64,000 bases of DNA, taken from positions 51,024,186 to 51,088,185 of the forward strand of contig NC_029516.1 of assembly GCF_001577835.2 (NCBI RefSeq), given 5' to 3'. Both the position numbers and the translations under genes were made by a program. The notes beneath the pieces were generated by a model that was given only the letters and a program-made list of their open reading frames with translations, made no database searches and had not been told where the DNA came from. Source of the stretch: Coturnix japonica. Taxonomy: Eukaryota > Chordata > Aves > Galliformes > Phasianidae. Shown one piece after another: positions 1 through 12,300 of this stretch (positions within the stretch are counted from its first letter, which is position 1; each line of letters starts with the position of its first letter).

Positions 1-560
1 AGGAGGGAGGGCGGGGGGGCCGCGCACGAGGAGGGGGAGGAGCCGCTCCTCATCACAACAACAGGCGCCACACGCCCGCAGGACACGCCTCGTGGGGCGG
101 GGACGGGCCGGGCCCGGTGCCGGTGGGCGGGACGGAGCCGCTCATTGCGGGAGGAGAGCGGCGGGATGGGGTGCAGCGCCCATCGGGGTGCACCGCAGCG
201 ATGGGACGGAGAGCCGCTGCTGCCCCCACACAGCCGCGTCCCGCCCCGCTTCCACATGCTGCTCACGCCGCACTCTCTCCCCCCGACGTTCCTCCCCACG
301 TTCCCGCAGCGCCTGGTGCTTATCTCAGTGCTGCTGCTGTGTCCGGCAGCCCCGCAGTAACACCGCTCCGTCACATTAAGGATGTCACCGACCTCACCGA
401 AGTTTCCTCACCGCTCGTTCGGTCCGAAGCGCTCCAGCCCTCGTTTCCCCTGCGTTTTTCTATTCGCGAATTAATTTGGCTCCCTCTATCGTCCCTGCCG
501 TTGCCGTTAGGCTGCGTGCTCCCTGATATCGTTGTAACTGTAAAAATGAGGGCGTGAGAT
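1..560. promoter_or_regulatory. CpG-rich island at the left edge, probable promoter of an outward gene
   Basis: The first few hundred bases are very rich in G, C and CpG, with GC-box-like runs around 30-40 and 91-115, then fall to ordinary composition after about 560. This is the usual look of a vertebrate CpG-island promoter. No reading frame here matches a protein I recognise. In human the gene beyond ADA2 on this side is CECR2, transcribed away from ADA2, so this island could be its promoter on the minus strand. That identification rests on synteny alone. Confidence 0.5.
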
Positions 561-600
561 TCCCCGGGTGGCAGTGGGGAAGTGGTAGGAGGCAGCTGCA

Positions 601-2092
601 GGAGGACGGTGCAGGGAACGCTGCAGCTGTCACACACGTCACTGTAGGCTTAGGCAGAAAATTAGCAGCATCCTGCCACTTTCAGCTCACATCGTCTCTT
701 AGGTGGTTACAAAGCATCTGCCTGGTGGGAATTTGGCCAGCCCTGACATGGCAAACCGTGTTTTTAGTAGGCTCCTCTTCTGCTGTGGTTCTGGCTCTTT
801 CGCTGAATTTCTTTCTCTGTGCCTCAGAGTAAATCAATTCAGATAGATTTTTTCCCATCTCGAAAATGAGGGTTGTTGTATCTAGATACCCCAGGGAAGT
901 TGTGAGGCTTAATTAGTTAATGCTAGTGCCTTGTCAGCTCTCATTACCATGGTATCTTGGTGTTTATTGCTTTGAAATTGTAAAATGCTACTTCCATGCT
1001 AAACATTGTTATTCTAGGTAAGGTGGAGCGACTGGACCCTGTTCCTCTGTGAGTACTAAAAGCTGATGTTCGGGGGGGGCGGACAAGATACGGAGCAGTC
1101 GAACTATTAATCTTCTAATGTAAACGTATTGGTGGCTGAACTATGGGGCACGTCTATTCTTTCCTCCTCCTCCTCCAAAGAACAGGCCTGTGAAGACACT
1201 GCTGGTCTGCTATGAGAATAAGTGGTAAAGCATAACAAATCCTGCTTCACAATTATGAGCGAATACATGCGCTGTGTCACAGAGAACCCAGAAGGGTTGA
1301 GGAGCTCAAATGGGCATCAGGCAGGCAGCCACCACAGTGCCAACACGGGGCTGTCCCTGTGGGTGCCATGAAGCATGCTAACCTGCAGCACCCAGCCCCA
1401 CAACCCCACCTGCGAGGCAGGATGGCAGCCTGCACCTGAAGAGCATTGCTGAAGGTGCTGCACTGCCGGGCACACAACAGTCCTGTGCCCTGCTCTCAGT
1501 CCTGAGGTCCCTGAGCTGTGGGCTGAGGCCTAAAATGGCTCCTGGCCTTCTGCGCTGTGCTTCCAAGGCCTCAGAAAGGGGCCCCCAGGAGGCCACCATT
1601 TCCTGGGGAGCCTCTTTGGTTAGAGAGGCAGAGCTCCACTTCTCAGCTTTGCTTTCCCTCCCCTCTCTTTCTGATGTAAATAGAGCTTCTAAATACCCAC
1701 CAGAACTCTACCCTCACCTTTCCACAACAGGCACTCCTTTCAACCATTTCTTCCTTCCCCACAAGAGACAGGCATGGTTGCTCTGATGTAGCATTACAGG
1801 AGTTGGGTTAAAAACAAAACCGAGCAAAAATTCATTTAGCAAAGCATTCGGATACCATTACAACAGAGATATTAAATGCAAACCAAACTGACACTCAGAA
1901 TTCCCCCCACAGCCTTCCCAGCCCTGACTTTGAAGGCCATACTGGGGAGGACTATTAAGCCAAAACAAAAAAAGCAAGGATGGCTTGAAATACAACAGAA
2001 CCAGCCAAATTAATTCCTTTGATCAAAGACGTGGGAAGGAAAGAGCTGGTGTAAGTACTGACCCTTCTTTAATGCTGTCAGCTTGCATCACA
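601..2092. other. Intergenic, nothing recognised
   Basis: There is no convincing exon, RNA gene or repeat here beyond short homopolymer runs. The short open frames have no family resemblance. Confidence 0.5.
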
Positions 2093-2225
2093 CAATTATA
2101 GCTTATCCTGAGTTGGAAGGGACCCATAAGGATCATCAAGTCCAGCTCCTGGCTCCACACAGCACCACCTGTGTCCAAACTGTTGTACAAGTGATCTCAC
2201 TGCCCCAAGAAAGCCCTCTGTGAAT
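2093..2225 (-). mobile_element. CR1 LINE 3' fragment
   Basis: The stretch has the reverse complement of the CR1 3' end: a degraded terminal repeat, then the 'gagttggaagggaccc' block and the 'atcatcaagtccagctcc' block. It is truncated after about 130 bp. It is a non-autonomous 5'-truncated copy. Confidence 0.75.
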
Positions 2226-5200
2226 TGATATTAATGTTGGTTATAGCCACACACAGTTTTGTTAGCAGCTTTGTGTGAATGCCCTGAGCTTCCACAGGTA
2301 GGTACAGAGGCCACGTGCTGTGACAAAGAGCGAGGTGTGCTCACTGTGTGTATGCCATGGATCCAGACCCTCTCAGTCATGCCTTGGCAATAGGCAGAGC
2401 TCACTGCGTGCTTTGAAGGCCAGCGTGGCTGGAGCAGACAAGAGAGGTGGGCAGCTTCAGGAGGAGCTTTAAGCCCTCTCTATCCCTTCCTGCTGCAGCT
2501 GCCATGCTCTGCACTGCTGCTTTTTAAAACCAGAAGTGGGCACAGTGTTCTTAGTGCTTGCCGCCATTTAGTGCTCTTCACACCACCTCCAGGCTGCAGC
2601 CACAGCAGTTGCTCCCATTCCTCTCCCACCCTTCTCCAGATAGATGCCTTCTGTAGTTTAGCACCAATTCCCTAAAATCAATAATGACCTTTAGAGGATG
2701 AAGAACCACATGTCTATTTCTACCCTCCCACTTACCCTGCCTGCCTATTTTGAGTCACTCATGTACAAATACCTCCACTCAAAAGCTACAGGCTGGAGGA
2801 GGCAGCGATTGGCTCATCCTACACATGCAGGCTCAGCTGGAAGCACCTGGCCTGAAAAATGGTAGTAACACAGGGGGAGAGAAGTACACATAAACCTAAC
2901 ATGACCAAAAACACGCCTCAGATATTTCTATGAGACTGGTTCTGCTTTGCTCTCTGAAGTTACAGCTACAAAACCCAACTGGCAAACACCAAACCAAAGG
3001 CTGAGACCATTCTCATTGCACAGAGCCTCCTTCTGCTCCCATGTAGAAATACACTGGGATGTTGAAATCACAGCACTGTGCTTCGCACTGCTGTAGTGCA
3101 GCTCTCCCCTACCCAGAGCTCCCACTAAGCCTACAGCCAAGAGATGAAGCTAACCATACAAATACCACCCAGTCACACAACTCCAGCATGGCCGTACCTC
3201 CCAACTATTTATTCTGGAGCCATGTGGGGGTTAATGCTCTGCTTTCCCTATTGCAGAGTGACCCAGGTGGGGCTAATGAGCGCTTGCCTTGCTTGGCTAA
3301 TTAGAGGCTCTGAGAGCAGCAGACTGTATTTCTAGGTGTGGGGCACTTGCACAGGGAATATACTGTGTATTTTGTTTCCAGTTTTGTTTCTCTCTTTAAT
3401 CCTCCTCCTCCCCCCTATCCCCCCCTCTCCCTTTTTCCCCCCTCTTTGGTTGAATAAAACCTCTGGCAGAAGCAGCACAGCACAGATGGGAAAGAGAAGT
3501 GAGATGGGCTCTGCAGCACCCTTCTCTCCCTCCCTCCTCTAATCCGTATTGTTCTGGGGTTTTGGGAGAAGGAAGGAATGAAAGATGAGGAAGGCTGGGC
3601 TGTTTGTTTCCCTTCAGCATTAGATTTTTTGGTATTTGATCCAAATGAGCGCAGTCCTTTGGAGCCCAGCCCAAGTCTCCCTACTCTCTAACTCCCCTTT
3701 ATCCAGCACCCATCACTCTGCAGTGCACTGAAGAATTACCCCTGCTGCTGGCTGCCTACTCTGCAGCTTCTGCTCTGCAGCACTCAGAGCACAGACTGTG
3801 CACAGAGCAGGTGGGCACAAGCTGGCCAGGAGGGACTTCAACTATTTAATCCTTACAGACTGGATTACAACCCAGCTGCTACTGGATGGTACTTGTTTTG
3901 TTTCTTGCTCCCGTGAACTGCATTTCCCTTGTTTCTCTTGCTGGTATTTAGTTCCCTTTGCATTGTTTTCCCTGGGCTTCTCCTTTGTCTCTTGCCCAGG
4001 GAAGCAGCACATCATTACAGCAGGTCTTCCTTCAGTGCTCTCCTCACCGAGGTCATTACAGCAAGGTTGCTGTTTGTCTGGGTGTGAGCCCTAGGAAGAA
4101 GCAGCTAATCAATTCAGCAAATCACCCGGGTGGTAACCCCACTGTCAGCTTGTTTTCTTCCCTTCCACTTAGACATCAAACCCTCTGAAGAGGGCTCCAG
4201 GGACCATGCGGTGCACGGAGAGCCGTTCCTCTGCAGGCACATCTGTGCCTCTCATCGCCGGGGCTTAGGGAATACTCTCATCAGAGTGGGAAGAGCTCTT
4301 TGGAGCCAACAGGCTGGCATCCTCCTCCCTCACCCTCCACAGAGCCTCTGCCCCACGGGGAAGTGAGCGCAGCAAAGTGTCCCTCGTGTTGCCATTCATG
4401 GGCAGAAGCTATCATGTAGCACACAGAGCTGGGCTGGCAATTGGCAATGTGCAAATGTTCTCCTGCCAAATGAGCCCCCTAAGGCAGCCCTTTGCTTTCA
4501 CCCTCTCTTCTTCTGCCCCGTGACTTTGGGGAGCACAGCAGTCCAGCCCACACTAGGAGCAGCAAGGCCATATAGCTGGCTTTGGCAATTAAAGGTGTGG
4601 ATGCTCAGTGCTGCCTGAGCTGGGCTGCTTGGTGACAGGGCTCCTTCAGAGGAGATCAGTCACATCTGAGAACTGTTCCTGTCACCAGCTCTCCCTTTGA
4701 AGGGTGGGGGTGGGGGCCTGCATCCTCCCCATGGCTTTGGCCGGCAATCTGAGAAACGTTGAGGATAGGAAAAGCTGAGCTGCCTTTGCTTTTCACAGAT
4801 TGCGTGATGAATTTTTCATCTCCTGACTGAAAAGCAAGTTTGTAGCTCTGGCATCAGGGGGTTCCACATTAGTCTCGCTGTTGCTTTGGACTACATTTCC
4901 TCAATTCTCATGCTTACTAACCCTGTAAAATAAATGGGTGGCCTGAGGCTTTAGAGGGATTTTCCTCTTCATCCACCTCTACCTGTGTGGCAATATTCCT
5001 TCACGCTATTCCCATTTTGTCTATGGAAGTTGCTTCCCCTGTGTGGGAGAGTCTTAACAAAGTGCTGGAGGAGAGAAAGTGAGGGTGACCCAGCCCAAAG
5101 CAGTTCCTGTGACCCTGAGCTGTGCTCCTCTGCAGTGCAGGGTGATGTGCACCTTGGCCTTCTGCTCCCCTCCTCCCCTCCAGCCCCCATGTTGGGCTAC

Positions 5201-5325
5201 CCCAGTGTCTGCTCTGGGTGCTGCTCACACATTGCTCACAAAGAACCAACGCGGCCAGCGGCATCAATCTGCTTTATGCCTTGCTGCTTTTAACGTGGCA
5301 GGGAAATACAAGGTGGAGTTTTAAT

Positions 5326-5347
5326 TTGTCTAAATGCCTTTAGACAA
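5326..5347. repeat. Short perfect inverted repeat (9-bp stem, 4-nt loop)
   Basis: The arms at 5326-5334 and 5339-5347 are exact reverse complements around the loop TGCC. It sits in AT-rich intergenic sequence with no T-run after it and no gene next to it. It may be chance. Confidence 0.6.
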
Positions 5348-7752
5348 GGTTAACACAACTCATCAATAAATGCCACTTTTTATTAAAGTTTTATTTACAA
5401 TGTCATTTCACCAGGCTGGACAAGTCCCACCTCCTCAGTGTAGGCAGTGGAGTTCTTGCTTCAGCTGTGCTTCCTGGAACTCCATGGGGTTATGTCCATT
5501 AAGGACCTGAGGGCTTGCACACAGCCAAAGAGCCCCTCTAGGCTAAAGCGCAGTTCTCTCCTGTACACTGTGCTGCTTTCTATCCTCAGCATTGCTTTAA
5601 AACTTTGCTAAAATGCTGTTATGTTTATGCTGCTGTCAAATTCTCTGCTCACTTTCTTTTTCTACAGCAACTTTCCATTCTAGTGAGATCTTTGAAGCAG
5701 CAGAGTCTCATTGCTCCAGAAGGCACAGAGGTGAGGAGCAATTGCTTGCTACGATGCTGCAACCCATCCCCCCCTCTCCACTTCACTCTGCCTTCAGGAG
5801 GAACCAGGGAAGCGGTACCCAGCATCAGTGGCACCAAGCCTTTATCTCTGCCTTGCACAAAAGGGGCAGGGCAAGTAGCTGCCAAAAGCCTGCAGACAAG
5901 GAAAAGAAATGACAGCCAGCTCTAAATGGCATTTGCTCTCAGACCAAAAACCAAGAGGATAAAACAATCAGAAGCAAGGCTTGGTGAAAACACAGCCCTC
6001 AGTTCACACTTAATGCAGCTGAGTTTTGCTCAGGAAAACAGAGCTGAAGATCAGTGTGCCATGCACACTCTGGTTACAGTGTTGACTCATCCCAGCAAGG
6101 CTATTACTGAGCACAGTGAGATGAGGAGGTGGTTGTGGCCTGGGGACACTCACAGCTGCAGTGACCAGGGACAAACAGCTCCTCTGTACCAAGGCATGCA
6201 GGATGCCTGGGGCACGAGGAGGGAGGAGGAGTCTAGGCAGAGATGAGGTTTGCTGCGGGTGGTTGATGAGAGGGGGAGGCAGAGGGGAGAGCAGGCCCTA
6301 GCTTGGAAGCAAAGTGTATGGAATAGGAGGCAGGGAGCAATGGGATGTTTGAGTGGACCGCAGCTTTTAGGAAGGAGAATTTTGCCTTGCATGTTGCCTG
6401 GGGCTAGCGTCCTCAAAACCAAGCTGATCCACGGGAGGCAGTACAGCCAGCTGATGGACAGATTTGAGAGCCTTATTCAAGCTAAATTATCAGATAGCTG
6501 CAGATGTAGCTGAGGAGGAAGGACAGATGGACAAAGGCAGGCTGGGAAGCTGAGTGAGTTTTTGAATGCAGATGGAGCATCTTGTGGCTGAGCTGAGCAT
6601 GGCGGTAGGCTGGGGAGCAGTGCTGCCAGCAGGTCCTGGGGCAGCCTGGCTTGGCTTCACTCTGCTGCAGCTCTCCAGCTGACTTCCTTGCTTGGCTACT
6701 AAATGGCCCATATTTTTGCCTGGCTGGGCACAAATGGGGGAAAAAAAAGGCAAAAACTCTCACAAAAACCAACCTGTGCCCAGCCAGACCAAAGCTGAAG
6801 TTATTTAGTGGACCAATGGGGAGGTTTTAATCATCCCAAACATCCTGGCGTGGTCTATTCTTAACACTAATTTAGAGCACCTAGAACTCTACATCGCTGC
6901 AGACTGCATGCTGGGAGCGGGGGCTGTCCCGTGGCCTTTCCCAGCTCTCATCGGATCAGATGAAGGAGAGAGCATCAGTCACATCAAAGAGGTGTGAAAA
7001 GTTGAAAATAAAAAGGTTGGCGTATGGAACTGAAACTGAGCTATGGGGAACTTGCCGCAGGCACCGTGCAGTGGCCTCTGGCTATTTAAAGCCCTGCATG
7101 CACCCACCGTGCAGCTGGGCACCAAGGGCTGCCTGCCTGCAGCTTGTGCTGCTGTACCACGGGGCTGTGGCCCTGCTGCAGGGCATCCCATTGTCCACCA
7201 CACCCTGTCAGAAGGCAGTTGCCTCTGTGTTCCACCGCTGCAGCTTCCTCTGTGATCCGTCTCCAGCACCTGCTTTCCCACAGCTGGACAGCTTTCCAGC
7301 CCTGCCTGGTTTGGTTTTATGGTCCCAAACCCAAGCTTTACTGCTCTGAGATAATTTGAGCAACCCCCTTCCTTCCTTTATGTTGTTCCCTTAAGGTATT
7401 TATAGGCAGAACACTTGTCCCCACATTGCTGTCCCAGTGCACTCCTTGTCACCCACACTGGGTTGCTTAAACCATCTGACAGTGGCCACAGAGCACTGCA
7501 TGGTGCTGCAGCATCTCTGGCCTCCCTGGTGTTGATGTTGGTGACAGCGCAGGGTGAGTGTGTAGGAAGAAGAAGAGCTGAGGTGGCCGCTGGGGGGGCC
7601 GCCCATCCCACAGCTCCATCTGTGGCAGCAATGCCAGCTGGTGAAATCACACTTGTTATTGGCCAGATCTGACTTTCTGTGCCTTGGAAGCGTTCTCTGT
7701 GATTGCCACAGGTTGTTATCAATAGTTCTCAACTTACAAGGTCTTTTATTCT

Positions 7753-7790
7753 TAATAAATAAATAAATACATACATACATACACACATAA
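7753..7790. repeat. (AATA)n/(ATAC)n microsatellite
   Basis: A run of AATA units passes into ATAC/ACAC units. It is a simple repeat with no sign of function. Confidence 0.9.
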
Positions 7791-8189
7791 AAATTAAAGT
7801 AGTTAAAATTTGGATTAAATTAAGCCGAGCGGGCTTTGTTCTCCCCTGGAAGCTGTTTTATGTAACATCTGTTTTGGATAAGTTTAAAAGCTCGGTGCAT
7901 CCTGACCGAAATAAAATGGTGCAACCCCAACGCTTGCTGCGGTGTTTCAGAAACATCAGCACGTGCACCCCTCCGCTCGGCGGCATCCCAAACACGCTGG
8001 GCTGCAGCCAGCCTGCTCTATGCAGCTGGCAGGAAAAAGCATTCAGAGGCACCTTTACAAATCCCTTTATATTTTTTCCCCCTTCTCAGATAAAAAAAGC
8101 ATTGTTAATTGCAGTGCTGGCGTTAACTAACGCTCGGCGCTCACGCCTGCGCCCCGCTTTCCGCTGACCTCCACCGTCGCCTCCTCCTC

Positions 8190-8391
8190 TTTATATATTC
8201 ATGAAGCACAGGGACACAGCGGGTGGGGCACAGATAAATAAAAGCTGAGTGAGCTGAAACGGCACACAGGAAGAGGAACTGTGCATGCGGTGGTTCTCCG
8301 GGACGCAGCCCGCTGTTCGTCTGGGCCCTGCCGACTCGCTGGAGAGACTATAACCCCACTGTGGGGTGCGAGGAGAGGAGAGCTGCCCTGC
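8190..8391 (+). promoter_or_regulatory. ADA2: Possible TATA-type promoter and noncoding first exon of ADA2
   Basis: The first coding exon of ADA2 is preceded by a splice acceptor at 9295-9296, so an upstream noncoding exon is expected. A TATA-like box lies at 8190-8200 downstream of a small CpG- and pyrimidine-rich patch. A GTGAGT donor follows at 8392. TATA, about 170 bp of transcript, then a donor would suit a noncoding exon 1. This is inference from motif spacing only, and other upstream exons are possible. Confidence 0.25.
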
Positions 8392-9309
8392 GTGAGTCAG
8401 CCCAGGGACGAGGTGGTGCCTCTGGGGATGGTTCCTGCTCTGGTTCGGAGCCAGGCCCATGGTGCAGTTGCTTGTGGGGCTGAGGAACCCCATTGGGAGC
8501 AGGGCTGGAGGAGATAAAGGGCCCAGTGTATGTGGGGGAAGGTAATGCGGGACGCACACAGAACTACTGTGAAATACACAGCCATCCCCCAGCCTGCTTT
8601 GGTGTGGAGGGATGGGTGCACAGGGTCACTGGCGCTGACGGATTATGTTGCAGCTGAGCTTTTTTTGGGAAGGGCAGAGTTCTCTGAGTTCACATGTGCC
8701 TGTTGCCTGTGATCTCTTGCTGCTCCCGTGGGCTCCCTCCCACTCTCTTTCCTCGGAGGTTGCAAGGAAGGGCCATGTCTCTGGGGCTGCAGTGGGGTTT
8801 CCACCTGTAAATTAACCCCTCTAATAGGGGTGCAAGGAGGCCTTCTCCCAGCTGCAAGGAGTTAGCATTCAGGCAGCTCTGTGATTTGGTGCACCCTGTG
8901 TGATCCCAGAAGTCCCTTGGGCACCTTGTCCTCAGCACCCCTTGTTCTGAGGGGTTCTGTGCAGTTTACCAGCAGCATCCCAACCTTAGCAACAGCCAGC
9001 TCCAGGTCTGGGCCTTACCCATACCACATCTGTATGATGTGCTGCCTGATCCCAGGAGTAGCCTCTCCTCTCCACCCTGAACACCGCCTTGCCACAAGCA
9101 AGCAGCATTGCAGGGAAACGTGTGAATGCAGCTCTTGTGCATAGGGGACATCCCTACCAGATGTTCCCCCAGCACTAAGCATCCAATTAACCCACTGCTC
9201 CTGTAGGATGGACCAGCAGTTTCATTTCTCAATGGATTGCTGCTAAGATGTTGCCTCTGCCTTGTGCTAACACATTGACTTCTCCTTGTGCACCAGGTGG
9301 AGCTCCAAG

Positions 9310-12300
9310 ATGAAGCCTCCATCTGGGCAAGGCATAAGGCTGGCGTGCCTTCTTGGCTTGGCTTCCTTCTGCCTTCCCATCCCGCTCTGGGAGGACCGAG
9401 CCTCCTTCATGCAGGAGGAGAAAGCCAGAATGACAGGGGGCAATTTGGTGCTGAGCATCCAGGAGCAGCAGGTCAGCACGAAGCTCGTCAACCTCAAGAA
9501 GAAGGAGGTCGCAGCAGCCTTGAACACAGGGCAGTTCCCTCCAAGCATGCACTTCTTTCGGGCAAAAAGCCTCATCGAGCAGAGCGCAGTGTTCAGCATC
9601 CTGAAGCGCATGCCAAAAGGTAGGCTTGGGCTTAATGATTGCTCACTGTACACATCCTCTTCTTGCCTTTTGCTCTCTGTGCCAGAGCTGGGAAAGAGCG
9701 TGGGATGCAGCAGAGCTCTGACTGCAGATGGGCTTCCCAGAGCTGGGAATAGTGTTGGCTGAGCAGTGTGAGGAGCCCTGCTTCTCAGCTGGGGGCAGGG
9801 GGAGAGGAAAAGGTGGCTAGATTGCATGAATGCTCATTTCCAGCAATTGTAGCATTCACCATAACTTGCAATATGGCTCTTTCAGCCTTTCAGAGGGCAG
9901 AGGAAGTTACGATGAAGACAGTCCTTTATCCACACATACATAATAGACTTGCTGCCAACCAAACATGCTCAGTACTCTGGGTTACGCTGAAAAGGGGGAG
10001 AAGATATTGCAGACGAATGGAAATCCAAACCACTGACACTGGGCAGCAGCAAGCCCAATGTCTCCACTTCTCTGAGCTGAACACGGTTCAGTGGAGAGGT
10101 CAAAGTAATTGCTGGAGAAAGACCTTGACTCCCATCTGGCTGCTTTCTCCTTCTGCATCTCTGGTTCAGTAAGGAAGCAATGAACAAGGTGCCTTCTTTA
10201 ACTAAAGATAAAAGACAGCTGCACTGAAAGCTGCCTGTACCTCTGCAGCTGTGAACAGGCCCACCATTCCAGAAGGTCCCTTTTTAGACGTAGCTTCCCA
10301 TGGCCTTGCCCATGTGGCTGCCTGAAAACAAGTTGGTGACTCAGTTGGAAGCACTTGGCAGTCAGATTTGTTTTTCATTTGTCAGGCAGTGACACTGGTG
10401 CACGGATAAGAGCTGCCCGCTCACCCCCCAGCGTCTCCCTCCCACTGTCCTGTGTGGGATGAGACTCTGGCTTGCATCATCCTGAGCAGTTACCGTAAGA
10501 GATTGGGATGCTAGAGTTGCCTTCATCTCATTGCTGGATTGAGTAGTAAGGAATATAAAAGTTGTCCTCTTTCTGCCTCAAGTGGAGTATCTTTGACACA
10601 GAGGAAGAAGCAAAACAAAAATCTAACACCTTTCAACCCATGATGCAGTAAAATAGGTTCGCAACCTTTGCACAAACTGTAGGTTTTAGGCTCAAAGTCA
10701 CATCCTTGTAATTGCTTGAGCAGGACCTCAGCCTTGATCAGAACCTCTAGGAATTACTGTTGTTTCAATCACTATTGCCATTTCTTTTGCTCTTAACACA
10801 GGAAGAAGTGCAGCATTGTAGGTGGCAGGAGGATCTAGACAGTTGTGGCATGCATGTTCTGTCGCTCTGGTGAAGAGCAGTAGCTGCAGATACTCAGCAT
10901 CTTAGCTTTCAGACCCTTTATAGTGAGGGATTATAGAGGCTACATATATATTATAATCAGTTTACTGCAGCTTAGAGTCTTGACATTTCAGTTTGTCCAA
11001 TGTCACATGCATATTGGCCTTTGTTCCTGCTACTCATGTTCTCCCTTTACTCCTTAAGGCATCAAAGTTATTTAGATGATAACATCTCCCCTAGACTAAT
11101 AGAGCACGTGTCTGTAAGACTTCAGCTTTACATTTTTCTCCCTTTACAAAGAGGAAGTTTATTTCAAGCATAAGAAGTTTCTGCAAAAAGAGATGTCACC
11201 AAAATGAATGGATGGGCTGAGTAAGGTGAGCACGCAGAAGCCTCCTGTGCCAGGAAGGCTGGCAGTTGCCAACATGCTGCACAGTAGCAGAGCATGCCAA
11301 CAGCCCATGGTGCTGGCCAGCAGCAGATGCACAATACTGCTGTCAAGCTCTGCCTGCCCCATATCTCACGTGAGCATCCTCAGCACAGGGAGGAAAGGCA
11401 GCACTGTCTGTGCCGGGAGAGGTCAGCCACAACCATCTGGAAACATTTCTCTACACCCCCAGATGGGCAAACTCAAGCTTTCATGATGTTAAGCCTTTCT
11501 TCTGCTCCCCAAACATCATCTCATGCTGCTTGCTTTCCCTCTCCCCAGGTGCTGTCCTACACCTGCACGACTATGCCATGCTGAGCGTGGACTGGCTGGT
11601 GTACAATGCTACCTATCTCCCTGACTGCTACATCTGCTTCACCCACACGGGCACTGTTCGGTTTCACTTTTCCAAGCCTCACCCTCCTCACCCAGTGCCG
11701 GCCCAGTGTTCCCAGTGGGTTTTGCTGGAGACTTACCGAAAACAGCTGCACAATGTGACTGAGTTTGATGACAGGTGAGCAAGCAGGAGGTGTGGATGCT
11801 TCATGCTGGCATTGCACAACCAGCAGGATTGTTCTGGACCAGTTTCCCCATTCACTAGTTGCTCTGAAAGCAGGGGACTCTATTTCAAGCTGTGTGTACA
11901 TAACAAGCAAACAGCAAAGAACTTGAGGCGTTAAGTAATGCGACAAGAAAGACATTGAGGCCCTGGAGTGTGTCCAAAGAAGGGCAATGCAAGGGAATCT
12001 GGTGAAAGGTCTAAAGCACAAGTCTTATGAGGAACAGCAGATGGAAGAGGGATTGTTCAGTCTGGAGGAGGGTCAGGGGAAACCTTATAGCTCCCTAAAA
12101 GAAGGCTGTAGTGAGGTAGGTGTTGACCTCTTCTCCCAGGTAACAGCAAGAGGATGAGAGGTAACGACCTTAAGTTGCTTCAGTGGAGGTTCAGGTTGGA
12201 TATTAGGAAAAACTGATTTGCATAAAGAGGGGTGAGACATTGAAACAAGCTGCCCAGGGAGGTGGTGGGATCACCATCCCTGGAGGTGTTCCAGCAGGGA

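Larger units (their letters stand above)
2226..8180. other. Intergenic stretch upstream of ADA2, no gene recognised
   Basis: Several open frames of 60-130 codons occur (for example 6960-7349 and 5605-5925), but they overlap others in neighbouring frames, have no recognisable motif and lack coding-like codon use. A perfect 9-bp stem with a 4-nt loop lies at 5326-5347. A tetranucleotide microsatellite lies near 7753-7790. Nothing else is supported. Confidence 0.5.

Noticed and set aside
6960-7349. 129-codon open frame in the left intergenic region
   Set aside because: Cys/Leu-rich composition without motifs, overlapped by other open frames. No splice or promoter context.
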